Shown: positions 7,090 through 20,200 of the stretch, piece by piece
Layout of the letters: every line of letters starts with the position of its first letter
Position numbering within the stretch: position 1 is the stretch's first letter
Source: a virus
Virus record (IMG/VR): IMGVR_UViG_3300025141_012176
Coordinates: 1-54,973 of that record
DNA length: 54,973 nucleotides
Direction: 5' to 3' (one strand)
Notes under the pieces: model-generated
What the model was told of the DNA's origin: nothing
Database searches by the model: none
Seen by the model: only the letters and a program-made list of their open reading frames with translations
Made by a program: the position numbers and the translations under genes

Positions 7090-9324
7090 TTAAACTTCCA
7101 ACCAAAAATATCCATCAGTATTTGGAATATCATAGAGAGTGTCGCTCCCCATTCCAAGCGCTTGATTTTGATATTTTGATATTTTGCACAAGTATTTTCC
7201 AGCGCCCAAGCCATAGAATGTGTCGCTATCTAGAAGGCTCCAGACTGGTTTTAACATCAAAGGGCGGCCCACTTCGGAAGCCTCATATGATTCCAGAACA
7301 TATACTGCATAAACATTAAAGTAATTCAATTCAAATATAGCCGAAGTAATACATGATGAGATTGCGTCTGCATTCATTGAGTGCCAATTTACACGAGCGA
7401 CTGATTTGTTTGCCTTGAAAAGGGACTTTATCTGCTGCGGCAGCGCCATCAAATCTCCTATCCCTTCTTCCTCCGTAACATTTCCCACTGTCGAAGTATC
7501 ATAGTTTTTTATCTTCCTATGCGTTAAATATTTAACATCAAAAGGCTTGGTACCAATGTCATTTATGTTTCCATCTGATATTCCGGATGCCATGAGTTGT
7601 GATGCTATTGCCATGGCAAATGCAGATACATTGATATTTTTAGATACATGTTGCTGATCTTTCTCGGCTGGCGTTCTAGTCTTATCTGTCGAAAGTTTAG
7701 TGTCTTTAGTCAAGAGACTTTTAACATCAACATACGCTTTTGATGTCGCAGGATTTACTTTACTGCCATCGCTCGCGAGCCTAACAGATATGCCTGATCG
7801 CTCTAATACTGATGCCGCCACATTGTCCGTTGAAGCTCCGTTTGCCGCGGCTGATGATTTATCCATCTTCGCCAAAACGATATTTAACGCTGCATTTCTG
7901 TAATCCGAAGAATTCCAATTTCCCATTCCTTTCGGATTTGTATTAAGAGTTACTCCGGCAGTGGTTATTGTCTGCGGAGTGAGGTACGCTGTCTTATATT
8001 TGTCTATGTTTGTTATAGGATCGGCACCGTTCTCAGGGAATTCCGCAAAGTATTTGCTTGTCTCACGGTTAATTCTATTGATATATTCAGATTTTGTTAT
8101 TGTCCTGTAGGAGGAATACCTGCCTTCATTTATATCCCACATTGAACCAAAGGTATCGGATATGTCAACGCTATTTCCATATGCATACCCATTAAGAGTT
8201 GCATACACATTTAAAATTACCTCGACTGGCCAGCCCTCAGAAGCTCCAGCGGAATACCCTTCTGCCAGTTCAGCAATAGACAAGTTTAAGCCGTACTCTG
8301 ATACCTGCATGTCAATAAACTCTTGAAGCATATTTATGACTTCTAATATTGATGTCGGGGTGGCGGTTAGAGGACTCAAGTCGTAATATAGCGAATTGGC
8401 AACTTCAGCATATGCTGCGGTTGATACAGCTTCCGTTGAGAAGTATTGAGATGCTTGCAAAAAAGTTACAACTGGGCACACCCATGGTGCCTGAGATGCA
8501 CTCTCAGTGTCGTCGAAGGCGCCGGCGGCAGATATTGAGGCATATCTTTGCAATTGATAGTCGACAAAGAATTCTGCAAAAGCTCCCCAAGCAGAGTCAA
8601 AAGAGCATGTATACAGCGCTTCGGCTTGATATTCTTCCAACTTACCAATTGAAGCTGCTACAATTGCCAAAATATCAGCTAGATACTCGCCTATTAAATC
8701 CGAGAAGCTAACTTTTACCTCATATTCATATTGCCCTTCGGCAGGGAAATCAAAGTCATTAACCATGAATGTCGAATAGCCAGCATATCTTCCGTCTACC
8801 GTTATCATCTGTACTTCTTCTATTGTTGCCAGAATATCTGCGCCGCTTTCAACCTCTCTGTTGCCCAGCGCATCTGTTATATATGCTTCCCATGACCATC
8901 GCTCTCCGAATATCGCATCTGAATCCTGAAGGACTTCCATCACGCCCACACCGCCCGGAGTGCCCACTACTATTTCTACATCATCCTCGTCTACATCAAC
9001 CCTTTTTCTTGTTATCGTCACGGATTCAAGAGTTATTTTCGACAGAACATCGCCTAGAATATCTGGATTTAAACTGACAGTGTTTGCGATATAGTTTGCA
9101 AACGGGCTCTTTTCCGTGATCATGGTGGTGTAATCCATGTCAAAGGAAAAGAAAACTATATTAGCACCTTCTTTGATTTGAGTCTGCGTGGTGTAGGTGA
9201 ATGATTCAATATCTGGATATGAGACATATGCTTCTGAAAAGTAGCCCCCTTCAGCGAATTCACCTAAATCATCAAGTACCGATTCGTCAATTGTGTCTAA
9301 TTCCCATTGATGAAATTGTGCCAT
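7090..9324 (-). CDS. Large virion structural protein, unknown function
   Basis: A 744-aa protein, acidic (MAQFHQWELDTIDESVLDDL at the start), Ala/Ser/Tyr-rich, no Cys-rich or transmembrane region. Residues about 45-240 contain alternating hydrophobic strands and EGQYEYEVKVSFSD, reminiscent of an Ig-like or PKD-like beta-sandwich. The middle (about 230-400) is predicted mostly alpha-helical. The C-terminal 100 residues end with LLDSDTFYGLGAGKYLCKIS. It sits in the contiguous structural operon, 4 bp after the 260-aa gene and 14 bp before the 195-aa gene. No named family recognised; virion location is inferred from context. Confidence 0.5.
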   Translation of the reverse strand: MAQFHQWELDTIDESVLDDLGEFAEGGYFSEAYVSYPDIESFTYTTQTQIKEGANIVFFSFDMDYTTMITEKSPFANYIANTVSLNPDILGDVLSKITLESVTITRKRVDVDEDDVEIVVGTPGGVGVMEVLQDSDAIFGERWSWEAYITDALGNREVESGADILATIEEVQMITVDGRYAGYSTFMVNDFDFPAEGQYEYEVKVSFSDLIGEYLADILAIVAASIGKLEEYQAEALYTCSFDSAWGAFAEFFVDYQLQRYASISAAGAFDDTESASQAPWVCPVVTFLQASQYFSTEAVSTAAYAEVANSLYYDLSPLTATPTSILEVINMLQEFIDMQVSEYGLNLSIAELAEGYSAGASEGWPVEVILNVYATLNGYAYGNSVDISDTFGSMWDINEGRYSSYRTITKSEYINRINRETSKYFAEFPENGADPITNIDKYKTAYLTPQTITTAGVTLNTNPKGMGNWNSSDYRNAALNIVLAKMDKSSAAANGASTDNVAASVLERSGISVRLASDGSKVNPATSKAYVDVKSLLTKDTKLSTDKTRTPAEKDQQHVSKNINVSAFAMAIASQLMASGISDGNINDIGTKPFDVKYLTHRKIKNYDTSTVGNVTEEEGIGDLMALPQQIKSLFKANKSVARVNWHSMNADAISSCITSAIFELNYFNVYAVYVLESYEASEVGRPLMLKPVWSLLDSDTFYGLGAGKYLCKISKYQNQALGMGSDTLYDIPNTDGYFWLEV

Positions 9325-9328
9325 GAAT

Positions 9329-10111
9329 TTATCCCCCGTTGCCTGCTGCTTTTGAGGATTTTAACCCTAGTCTCTCTAATGCTCCGCCGGCGCCTCTGAA
9401 TGTCTTGTCTATGACTTTTTTGGTAGGCGTAAATCTGCCTCCGTCATAAACTATCTGATAGTTAACCTTGCCCATGTAATATTTTAAAATTCGTGGCGAC
9501 ATGTCCATATCAAATTCGGCAGAGAGAGCCTCCATGTCAACATAGGTGCATGCAAAATATGCCAAATCACTACTATATCCGTCCTTCAGAAGAAACTCAA
9601 AGGTGAAGCTGTATTTCAGCGCGCTATGTCCGTTTATCGTGCAAGGCACGCTCGGATTGGCGCTTTCTTCGTCTGTCAACAACAATGTCCTCTCTTGAAC
9701 TGTAATGCCGGAAAACTTTGAATATAATTTCGCGTCAGTATAGGCTCCATTAACCCTTGCCTTGGCAGTGAACTGAGGGTTTGTGCTCTGTAAAACCTTC
9801 AGCTTAATATTTTTAGAAAAGTCTTTGTTCGCCCAATAAGTTTCTCCCGATGCATCTACCCTGTCATATATAACCACAGTAACCTTACACATGCTATCAA
9901 CGGACTTTTGGTTTGCGACTTCTCCATTTGAAACCTGTACGCGCTCGATTTCTCCATTGAATTTTAGTTTATTTACTATTGGGCCATTTCCGGTGTGAAC
10001 ATCTGCGGTGGGGTTAACTATGGTAGTGCCCTGCTCTATTACTGCTTGCGTTATATAGGCGCTTGGAAGCTTGGACCCCAATAAGCCAGATGCGTTGTTC
10101 ATGTCTAACAT
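9329..10111 (-). CDS. Virion structural protein, unknown function
   Basis: A 260-aa mixed alpha/beta protein with start MLDMNNASGLLGSKLP; an AGGGGG ribosome site ten bases ahead supports the ATG at 10111, which overlaps the previous stop codon. Notable segments are VTVVIYDRVDASG, TINGHSALKYSFTFEFLLKD and a basic tail (TPTKKVIDKTFRGAGGALER). No transmembrane segment or catalytic motif seen. It follows the 358-aa gene by translational overlap, so the two products are probably made together. In T4 the corresponding stretch after gp6 and gp7 holds gp8, but I do not see enough similarity to call it gp8. Confidence 0.5.
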   Translation of the reverse strand: MLDMNNASGLLGSKLPSAYITQAVIEQGTTIVNPTADVHTGNGPIVNKLKFNGEIERVQVSNGEVANQKSVDSMCKVTVVIYDRVDASGETYWANKDFSKNIKLKVLQSTNPQFTAKARVNGAYTDAKLYSKFSGITVQERTLLLTDEESANPSVPCTINGHSALKYSFTFEFLLKDGYSSDLAYFACTYVDMEALSAEFDMDMSPRILKYYMGKVNYQIVYDGGRFTPTKKVIDKTFRGAGGALERLGLKSSKAAGNGG

Positions 10112-11181
10112 TCTTCAACATCCCCCTCTGACACATTGCTGGTATAAATATTATATGGAGTCGCAGTTACCTCAGAATCTGGGCACTCCGACAACTGCTC
10201 AAGGAAAATAGACATTTCGGCGCCTCTTCTCCTAATTTTGCTAGCCGCGGAGCACAGGGCTGTCTGGCTTATTTCATGATCAGCGAGAATAGAAAAATAA
10301 TATTCAGCATATGTGGAGTCAGGAGCGACATGCTGAAACGGTAAATCTTTCTGATCTAGTAATATATTATTAACTACTTGCTCTGGTTGGCTGATAAACG
10401 ACAGAGGGGTTAATGTTTCTGTTTGGGATTCGCTTGAAATGCTTGGAGTGGAGACGCCGCCTGCTGACTCGACTGTCTCTACTTCAAACAATTCTATATA
10501 AAAGTTCTCACCTTCAAAAGATGTGTTTTCTTCAAATATCTCCAACAGCAGAGGTTCGCTATCCATTATTGCAAGAAAAGTATCATCCTCAAAGTATGTC
10601 GATACGATAGGCAAGCCCTCCATGTTGATTGCCGTAACATCATTATATGTCGCCGTTTCCTGGTTCAAAAGTGTTGTCTCTTTTTCTTGCACATATGTCT
10701 TATATTTTAACTCCACCTCAAGTTGCGGGATTCTCTGTGTTGGCGCCGATCCTGTTAAATACTCTATTGAGCCAGACAACTCTCCGGTAAGAAATCTAAC
10801 TTCCCATGACGGAGAATAAACAGAGCCAAGCTCGGATGTTCCTAATTGTCCGCCAAGAGCATAAGCAGTCGCCGAGGTTCGAACCATCGGAACAACATCG
10901 CCAACCTTTAGAGCCTCTTCTGAGGCAGCGGCGAACTGATTTACGGAAGATTCAACTCCGTAAAAAACATGGCGAGGGCGTATGTACGGGGTTTCTTCTT
11001 GAATTCTTTCTTCTGCCTTATTCTGTTGTTCTTCGAAGCTAGCCCATTGAGAATCGTACAAGACTCCTTCATCGTGAAAAGTATAATATACTGGCTTAAA
11101 CTTGCCCTGCGACAAGAGGTATTTGCCGTATTGAGTTAGTTGAATATCTAAGACATCTTCTTTTGGGTTGAAAAATTCCAT
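10105..11181 (-). CDS. Conserved virion-block protein (MEFFNPKEDVLDIQLTQYG family)
   Basis: A 358-aa acidic protein starting MEFFNPKEDVLDIQLTQYGK followed by YLLSQGKFKPVYYTFHDEGVLYD. This start is shared, as far as I recall, by unannotated proteins found next to the giant baseplate/fibre genes of large marine myoviruses. The rest is Glu/Ser-rich with poly-acidic stretches and no catalytic motif. It is encoded directly after the 3967-aa gene (48-bp gap) and overlaps the next gene by 7 nt. A baseplate or tail-fibre connector role is plausible from position; the molecular function is unknown. Confidence 0.55.
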   Translation of the reverse strand: MEFFNPKEDVLDIQLTQYGKYLLSQGKFKPVYYTFHDEGVLYDSQWASFEEQQNKAEERIQEETPYIRPRHVFYGVESSVNQFAAASEEALKVGDVVPMVRTSATAYALGGQLGTSELGSVYSPSWEVRFLTGELSGSIEYLTGSAPTQRIPQLEVELKYKTYVQEKETTLLNQETATYNDVTAINMEGLPIVSTYFEDDTFLAIMDSEPLLLEIFEENTSFEGENFYIELFEVETVESAGGVSTPSISSESQTETLTPLSFISQPEQVVNNILLDQKDLPFQHVAPDSTYAEYYFSILADHEISQTALCSAASKIRRRGAEMSIFLEQLSECPDSEVTATPYNIYTSNVSEGDVEEC

Positions 11182-11229
11182 AAATTAATTAGTTTCCATG
11201 CTTTATTTTCTTGTTACTTGTTGTTGTGA

Positions 11230-14200
11230 TTATTGAGCTTCATAATCCGGATCATCTGAGCCGTCCAGGAGGAAACCCGGATTGTTAGGATCCGGCGCTT
11301 TGCCAGGGGGGCCGTCCCAGGCGCCGCCTCCGCCGCCTCCGCCTCCGTCGCCTCCGTCGCCGCCCACTCCAGCCTTTCCAAAATCCTGACCGCCGGCTTT
11401 GTGCTGGTCGCGCTTGCTGCCTGAGCCGTCATTTAAATCCGCCTCCTCCTTGCCACCAACCTTTCCGGCGTTATTCTCAAGCGCTTGGACGACGGAGAAA
11501 AGCGGAGTAAAACCAATTTCTGATTCAATCTGTGCTGATTCAATTATAGAGAAATAATCATAAGGCCAGTTGTATCCGTAGTTTGGATTAGTGTTCGTAC
11601 CAAACGGCAGCGATTTCTGTGCGCCGGCGGCGCTTTCCCAAGCATCTGTAAGGGTTGTATCTTGGGTGCTTTCTCCGCCGGCTATTGTCTCATAATAATT
11701 TATCTTGCCTTTTTGTTTTGCCTTGAATACCATCCACTGAACTTTATCTTGGAACGGCGCGTTGACCATGGTAATGTCACCGAACTGGCCGGCGAAAGCT
11801 TTCTGGGCTCCAATATCGGCGAATTTCGCTTCTTCTTCGTTTGCATACCCCATCAACTCGTTCAGCAGCAAATCATGGCTTATCGAAGCTTCAGCAAGAG
11901 AGAGTTTCTTAGAGCATGGTGGTGCGACATTCTGCCAAATGTGAGCCAAATCATCTTGATCAAAAGTATAACTAAACGGGAATATATACATTGCAATCGG
12001 AGGTACATCCTCGTTTGTAACAAAGTCAAAAGTAGGCGGGAGGATAAATCTGCCCATCATGTTGATCTGCTCCATGATGCTAGGGCCTGCCGGCTCAAAC
12101 TCAACCGCTAGCGGTCTTCCGAGAGCCTGCGCTACTTGATTTGGCTCAAGTGCAAAGAAGGATTTCTCTCCAGACTTCTCTATAAATGGCACTGCGACGA
12201 TTGCCTCTTCCACAGTCAAGGTATCCCTAATCTGGCCGAGCTTTGTCGGTGTAGAGTCAAATCCCACCAAATCAACTAAGGATTTCATGTTGGCAGCATC
12301 TTGCATTCTTTGATATTCTAAGTCGGCGCCGGTTAGGGTAGAAGAAAGCGATGATTGATATATGTCCGTGGTTCTTGGCCATCCGTGATTTTGCAGCCAG
12401 TTTTGGGGAATATCATTTATTTCCATAAATATTCCTCTATGTGCGGAATTTTCTATGGCGCCATATTGGTGCCACATCCCTGACGGGACAGATTCTGACC
12501 CATGAGTCGGAATAGTAAGATCTGAAGCTCTCTGTGCTGGATTATAGGATGGGTTGAAGTTAAACATAGGGGTTTCGAATTTCGGTTGAATTGTCCAAAC
12601 TTTTTGATCAGCGAGGTTTGATATCTCAGTTTTTCCGGTGGCTTTATTAACCGTGACTTGGAAAGTATCTGTTATCTCTTGGGATAGCAAATTAAGGGAA
12701 GCGCTAATCTGCATTGCATTTCGGTTAATGTTCTCTCCCGAATACAGCGAGGAGCTATGCATGCCGTTCGTAGTAAACTTTGGATAGCGCTCGTCTGCCA
12801 AGGTTTTTACAGCAGCAAAGTTGCCGGCATTGGGATCATGTATGCCTGGATCGTGGCGCCAGTATTGAATCTTAACCTCTGACATCAACTCATCAAGCGT
12901 GTATTCTTTTGTCGATGACGGCGCGAAAAGAATATCTGCCCAAGCCTCTCCGTCATAATATGGGGGAGTGAAACTCCAATAATAACCTTCAAGGCTGTCC
13001 ATCGTGCCCCAATCGGAGCCAGACATGGATTCCCTGTGGAAGTTATTAGATCCTGTATTATAAGTATTCATATGAATCTTCTGATGTATTCTTCCCCACA
13101 CCGGCGGGCCAAAGGCTGATGGGCGGCTATACATTGTAAAAGTCTCAACCATACCGGTTTGGTTCCTAGGATCTTGTGGAAGCTCATATGAGCCAGTCGC
13201 GGCAAAGGTATCCTTGATTGCAGTATTTGAGCCGCCTCCTTCTGTAACATCCTCATCCCATGAGCGGGCCTTGTTCATCGAGCGCCGGAGCTTAACTCTG
13301 GCGCCATATATATCGCCGCCCTGAATTGCAAGATTCATCGCATCTTCTCCCCGCGATGTTATCTTGGTGTTTTGTCCATCATTCAAGAAAAAGTTAGAAA
13401 CCTCGGCGCAGAAGTTATTTGCCATCATCTTATACAAGAAGTTTCCGCCGCCGTCCCAAGATGCCGTAACATCAATTCTAACCCTTGGATCCGGCTCGTG
13501 ATCGATAAGGGGGGTGTTGAGGATATACTTCTCTGGATTTAGAATTGCTTCGAAAGGAATTCTGTAGTCCCATACGCCGGCGTTATAATCTAAGGACGCA
13601 GTGTTTCCTATGTCGGCATTGGTTTTGATCAGTAGCCGTTCATCGTAGAAAGTACCCAGGTTGAAGGACTGATTGGTGATGTTATCTGGATCTGTTTTGT
13701 TATTACCATTTCTTCCATCTTCATCGAAGAGGGGAGACTCTCCAACCCCATCAAAGCCAAGCCCCCAATAATCTGAGTTTCCTAGTTTTGTTTTTCTGAT
13801 TTTTGAACCATGTGTCATTATCGGATAATCAACAGCCAAGCCAGACTTAATAGAGTTGAACAATATTCCTGGTGCCATCATTGGCTGCAAGAAGGCGCGC
13901 CATGAGCCCTTAGTCGGAGCGTTAGCCGCGTCGAAGCCATCCTCGTTGGTTGCCGCAATTCCTCCCTCAAATGACACGGAAGACGCGTATGAAGACGAGA
14001 ATTGTTTTGCTAACGCTAATGTGCGCTCACAAGGATAAAAACCATCATATGGCAAGAACTTAATTGCGGCACGGCATGTCAGCGTCAGCTTTGCAGGCTC
14101 TGCCACTCCCTCTAAATCTGATTTTATCGTCGCAAAATTCTTCATGAAGTCTGAAGTGGAGTATATCTCATAGAAGCTAGCTGTGACTGAAGACTGTGGA

Positions 14201-17200
14201 TAAGTGTCGGAAGAGTTGTCTTGTCCGATTATTTCGAACATGTTCTGCTGATCGGCAAGAACATTTCCTTGATTCGTCACCACATAAAAACCTATATTGT
14301 CACCTATGCGGAATTCTGGGATTATAGAGTAGTCTTTTGCTTGTGCTCTAATTTCTGTCGCATATGAATCATAATCTTTATACCATGGATCAGAGGAGCC
14401 TGACACCCAAGCTGCCCTTCCCACTTGTCCGGCGCTTAAGTCATACCTGCCAGCAGATTCGGCAACTTGCCACTCTGCATATCCATACCCAATTGACGCA
14501 GAGCCTGCCCAGTTTCTATCGGTATGTCCATCAGAGTTGGCGAGGCGGCCTGCGGCGACAGGGCGATTGGGATTTGTCACTGATGCGGTGGAGCTAAGAA
14601 GGTGCGGGCGGATGTAGCAAGGGCTAGCATTTGCTACGGCACTAATAGCGCTGTAGTCTATAACAATACTGGAAGGTTGGCCGATGGAGCCTGATGCTCC
14701 CGCCAATGATGCGCCGATATTGTGGAAATATGTATGAGTGTTCATCAACTCGCCAGATATAGCTGTGACGCCGCTGGCGGTTACAGAAACTTCAGTGCCA
14801 GATGCAAAAGTATCAAATGCATCCAGTGGCCACATACTGTGCTTTAGTGCCTGGCCAGTCGTCGTTGGGGGTGCGGTGATGTGTCGATCTGCCCTGTTCT
14901 TCCTCCAGAAGTTATTTGTATAATTATATCTCTGCCTAACTCTGTTGTCGTACATGTTTTCAGAAGAAGGATAAATTATTTCTTTGTAGCTTATAGAAGT
15001 TAGATTCTCTACTGACGATTCAAGCCCAAGCAGCGCGCCGTTAGCATATTGATCTTTAACTAAGTCATAAGCAGTAACACTTCTCACGACAAGAGAAACG
15101 CTTGCGCTGGCATCCACTTTTGAATCGTCGAAATAAACCAAGTCATTTCCATGTGTTGTCCCTACGATGACTTTTAGAGGAGGCTCATTCGCCGGATCGT
15201 AGAAAAATGTATAATTGTTAGATGCTTCGTCATATGTCAAGCCTTCGGTGTAGAGCGTAACGGCGTGCTCGACGGGGCGGTACTTTGAGGACACAGGCGT
15301 TATCCTCTCGAAAACATCGATTGTTCCGAATTCAGATGCGACAGTTGGAGCAGCAGAATCGAAGTTCGCAACCTCGCCGGCTCTTACAATAGAATAAATA
15401 TTGTTCTTTCTTTGGTATCTAGCAACTGGATGCTCTCCTGTTCGTATCTGTTTCCAAGAAGGATATCCATAGGGCCCATTACGATGCAGGAGGAGGCAAT
15501 TTAGCGCGCCTACGCTGCCTGGCGAGCCTGATTCTAGAGTATTCAGCGCTGGTTTTACTGCTGAGTTTATGAAGCCTCCTGTGACAAAATCTTCGGCGCC
15601 GGCGTCAGCTAGCTCACCGGGTGATCCGATGTTGATATAATAAGTCGCATCCTTAGATATAGCGAAACCTAGGTTATTGGTGCTGGCAGCAAGAGAACTA
15701 GTTATAGGCTCTCTGATGTTGGTGTTGAGTCCGACGAAATCTGTAAACATTAGCCCCGTTTGGCCAGAGCCTACATTTGATTTGTCTTTGGCAAATCTTC
15801 TTTCCCCATCTTTCACTACACTGACTAGCTCGCTTGCTGACACGAAGTTAAGTGCGTTCTCCCAGCCCTGCCTGACAAGCACTCCATCTCTGGTCCGGAC
15901 AGCAGAGCTTGAAACTCTTCCACTATAAGGGGCATATCCAAGCACACGGCTGCCAGAAGATGCCAACGATGCGGTAATCCATGAGTATTGCATATCGCTG
16001 CGCGGTATCATGTGGCTAATATAGCCGTTATCATATTTTGAAGATGTTACATATGTTGGGTAATGGGAAACCAAGGAGGTGCTGTCCCCCACTGTACCGG
16101 CGCTGGCTGTCGCATCGAATATTCTTCCGGTGGCACTACCGGTTGAGACATCAGACACGGCAGCAGTGTCGCCACCTCCCAACTTGTACCAAGCGCAGAG
16201 ATTAGCATTTTCTGCCGCATGTGATTCTGTTAAAGCTTGTGGTCCCCATGAAAGATAGTCATCATAATTTCTATTGATGCTCCAAACTTCAGGATCGTTT
16301 AGTATGCCATCCCAAATCATACACTCCGCGATGGCGCCACTGAATGTGCAAGTATCGTAGTTCGAGCCACTGGTTGCAGTGCCGGCGCCGTTCCCTATCA
16401 TAGGTGCCAATTCATTAGGACTAGCAAAGGTAACCGGCGCTGAATCTGATGCATCACCAAATCTAGGATCTCCTATGAATCCACCTCTGCTAGTAGCATA
16501 TTCGATACTACCAGAAGCGTACTTTGCATAATCAGAATCCCGCTCCCACACATAGAATGTAGGTAAGGCGCCTTGAGCATCCTGGTATCCGTCGTTTTGG
16601 TTTACCCCCCCTTCCCCAGCCGCCACCGGTCCAAGCGCATTGGAGGTTCCATCAAAAGTAACTGCCACTAGCGTCCAGACGCCGGGATTAATACACTTGT
16701 CACTTGTCTTTACTACCAAAGAGCGATCATCAGCGGAGCCTCCGGCATATGCCCTATGGAAGAATAGCTTGGCATTATCGGCTTCTGAGCCTGAAATTCC
16801 GAACATCAAGCCGCGGCCGGCTTTGAAAGTGTTTTTATTCATGAATCCAGCGCAGAATATAGACTGCCAACCTCTTTCGCCAGCAGTGAGATCGCTGTGA
16901 TCACCTATGCCATCCCAACGGATCCATGCAGCTATGGTGCATTTATCAGTTCCGTCGGATCCGAAAATATCATCAAAGTAATTCAAAGCAGTCAAGCCAC
17001 CTTCATCTTCTATCTCGACTCTATCATCACGGACTCTGGTTGAGACGCCGCCGGCGGCATCCATTGCTATTCCATCAAAAGTCGTTGCGTTGTGCGCCAC
17101 ATATGTTGGTGTGCCGCTAAGTTCCATACGCTTCAGTCTATTTCTGTTAGTCTTGTGGAGAGAAGGATTAGTTACATAAGTCGTAGAAGACACAGAGCCA

Positions 17201-20200
17201 ATCTGTTGATCGTGCCCAAACTGCCCACTATAGCGCGCTAGATGGGTTCTTAAGCCGTAGGTTGTATTAAGATGATCTCTTACTCGCATGGTGTTGGCTT
17301 CGCCGCTTCCAGAGCCCAATACGGACAAGTTTCGGAATGGCAGTGCATTGTAGACTGAATACTCTTCAGCGTTCTTATCTAAGAATCCTCGTGACATTTG
17401 TTCGGGGCCGCCGGGAGAAGAGAAACGAGAAACGATAACACTATCTGAGCCTGTTAAGTCGCGTCGTGGCAGAGTAAATACGGTTGCGCTCGTGGCGGCG
17501 GTGCCGCCTGTAAAAGTAGTTTCACCATTGGCCGTCATGCCAGTTACTAAAGTTATTGCTGTGTTGCCAGCGGTGCCGGCGGTAGTTTGAGTTAGTGTAA
17601 ATGATGTTTGGGTGCCAGTATCGGTAGCGGGTACAGCCGTCATGTCTAGTTCGAGAGCAGCGATTGCGGCCAAGCATGCAATGTGAAAGGCCTGCGTAGC
17701 CTTCCTAACCTCGGAACCACCACTAATGCCTCCGGTGTTGACTTCCCATATGTGATCGCCTCCGTCGGAAGAAGTGTCACCAAAGTTCTTAGTAGGATCT
17801 GTATGGAAGGTTACGGTTGATCCATCAGCATTTGTCAATATTATATTTGTACCATCGGCACCGTTCAAAGCAGCAGTTCCTACAAATGTAGCAGTGGCAG
17901 CGGTGCTGCCGCTATTTTGTTGGGCGAACCTTAAAGATGTGTCCCTATCTAGCGATGGGCTGTCGTCGGCCGTTGTCGGGCTAGTGATGAAAGAAGGGCC
18001 GTGATCGTTTGCGTCTTCAGGGCGAACAGCAATCAATGTATGAACATTTGTTGTTGCCGGCAGCGCTGATGCGCCACTATGAATTAAGCCCGGAAGAGGT
18101 GCGACATTCGATTTACCAATGGTGTCGTCATTTGAATAACTTCTCTTCAAGAAACGATTGTTCGAAGATCTTCCCGCTATTTGAACAACATCGTAATTGA
18201 AAGTATAGTTTCCTATCTTTGTCGGAGAAGTCGTTGTCGAACCAGTAGCTGTTGATCCAGTTATTTGTTTTATGTTCTTTATATTATAATGGCACTTTCT
18301 TCCGAAGTCGCGACTCCACAAGGCAGAAGGGGTGTGGCCGGCGGGGCGAGAGAACACAATAGCAGACTGAGCGTTTGTTGTGTTGGAAAAACTAAGATCC
18401 CAAGCTTCGGGACGGTTGTGCCGCTCATCAAGAGACTTATTGCTGTCAGCATAGTTCAGGTCGACATGGCGGTTAAAATATCCGCCAACATATTTCTCAG
18501 GAAATGGGCCCTGCATAGGTATCTCTTTATCGGGCCCATAAGCATCAGTATGAAGGTTGGTTATTTGTACAGAAGCCGAGCCGGATAAAGGAGGGCTCCA
18601 GAGAACAACATCGGTTTGATATCCGGTGGAAACCGAGGAACTGACAAGATTAAAAGGAGCAATCAGATGCCCTTTGCCTGAGTTTGTGAAATCATTATTC
18701 TGGTTTGCGTCCGTAAATGCCTTAAAAGTGTACATCCTCTTTGCGCTTGGATTTTGGACATCATCAATATTGGGGAAATTATAAACTTCGGATGCTGAAA
18801 CCGCCAATACGCTAGCGCCCATTGCATTCTTAAGAATCCTGCTCCTAATGAATCCAAGCTTCTTGTTTTTGTTAAAGTTTATTCCGCCTCCGATGTGCCG
18901 AAGGTTATTTGTTTCAAAATTATAAGTCCTAGTGAACACTCTTCTTGGGTATTTTTTTGTTTTAAACGCAGTGCCTCCTTTAGTCGTGACAGAGCCAATG
19001 CCGGAAGCAGAGACATGCGTGGTGATCCTGTCTCTAATTACATTTCTATCTCTATCCAGTTCTGGAGTTGCAGAAGTAAGCCGGGAGTGTTCACGAGCGG
19101 CTCGCTCTCTCCACCAAAGGGCATTCTTCTCTTCAGGAGTTGAGCCGCCAGTAAAAGCAGTTTCACCATTGGCCGTCATGCCAGTTACTAAAGTTATTGC
19201 TGTATTGCCGTCTTCCCCAAGAGTAGTTTGAGTTAGCGTAAATGATGTTTGCGTGCCGGTGTTGGTAGCGGGCACGGCTGTCATATCTAGTTCGCCGGCT
19301 GCAATTGCAGTTAAGCAAGCAATATGGAATGCCTGCGTAGCCTTCCTGATTCCTTCCGACGAAAAATCCCCTCCGGTGTTGATGATCCAGCGATGATCTC
19401 CATCATCGTTAGAAGTGTCACCAAAGTTCTTAGTAGGATCTGTGTGGAAGGTTACGGTTGAACCGTCAGCATTTGTCAATATCAGATTTGTACCATCTTC
19501 ACCAGCCAAGGCGGTAGTTCCTACAAATGTCGCTGTAGCCGCAGTATCGGGAAGGGGTGCATGTCCATGCTCCCAATCGTAAAGCATTTCTGAAATGCCG
19601 AAGAGGCTAGCCTCTGGATCTTCTGCCTTGAATTCAATTGTTGGGAACTTACTCCAATACTTATTCCTCTCAAGGACATGGCTTTCCACCATTGTCCGGA
19701 CATCCTCAGATATATTAGCGGATGCTGGCACTAATTGGCGAATGAACTCTGCTATTGAGGAGTCAATCCACTTATAGTAGTCGACATATTTATCCAGTTG
19801 CGGGGTGTTTCCAATTCTATCAAAGAAAAGCTGCTTTAGTTTTTCAATGTCTTTATATTGAGGACGATAGCGATTTACAGGTTCGCCAATAAGGTTATTA
19901 AAGCCTACAATGCTTCCAAAGAAATTCATCATTTCTTCAGACATAGTGCGATACATGCTCTTTTCTATTGAGTAGAAATAATCAGTTATTCTGTCTTCGG
20001 CGCTGAAGTCTTTGGCCTCGTCTGCCTCTGTGGTGATCTGAATCATGTCGTTCGAATCGATATTTTCAGGCGGCTGCAATCTGGAGGCTCCGACAAAGTT
20101 GAAGTCTATAGCGTTGCCGTCTCCACTCTCCGGAGGCAGGAAGAAGTCACCTTTGCCGGAATGTTGCTTCTTTGCTATGTTTCCAAGCCAACTATATCCC

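Noticed and set aside
11214-11432. A 72-aa minus-strand frame rich in Ala/Thr/Glu at the end of the giant gene
   Set aside because: It is a shifted reading of the Gly-codon tract of the 3967-aa gene, has no ribosome site, and its composition follows from the repeats.
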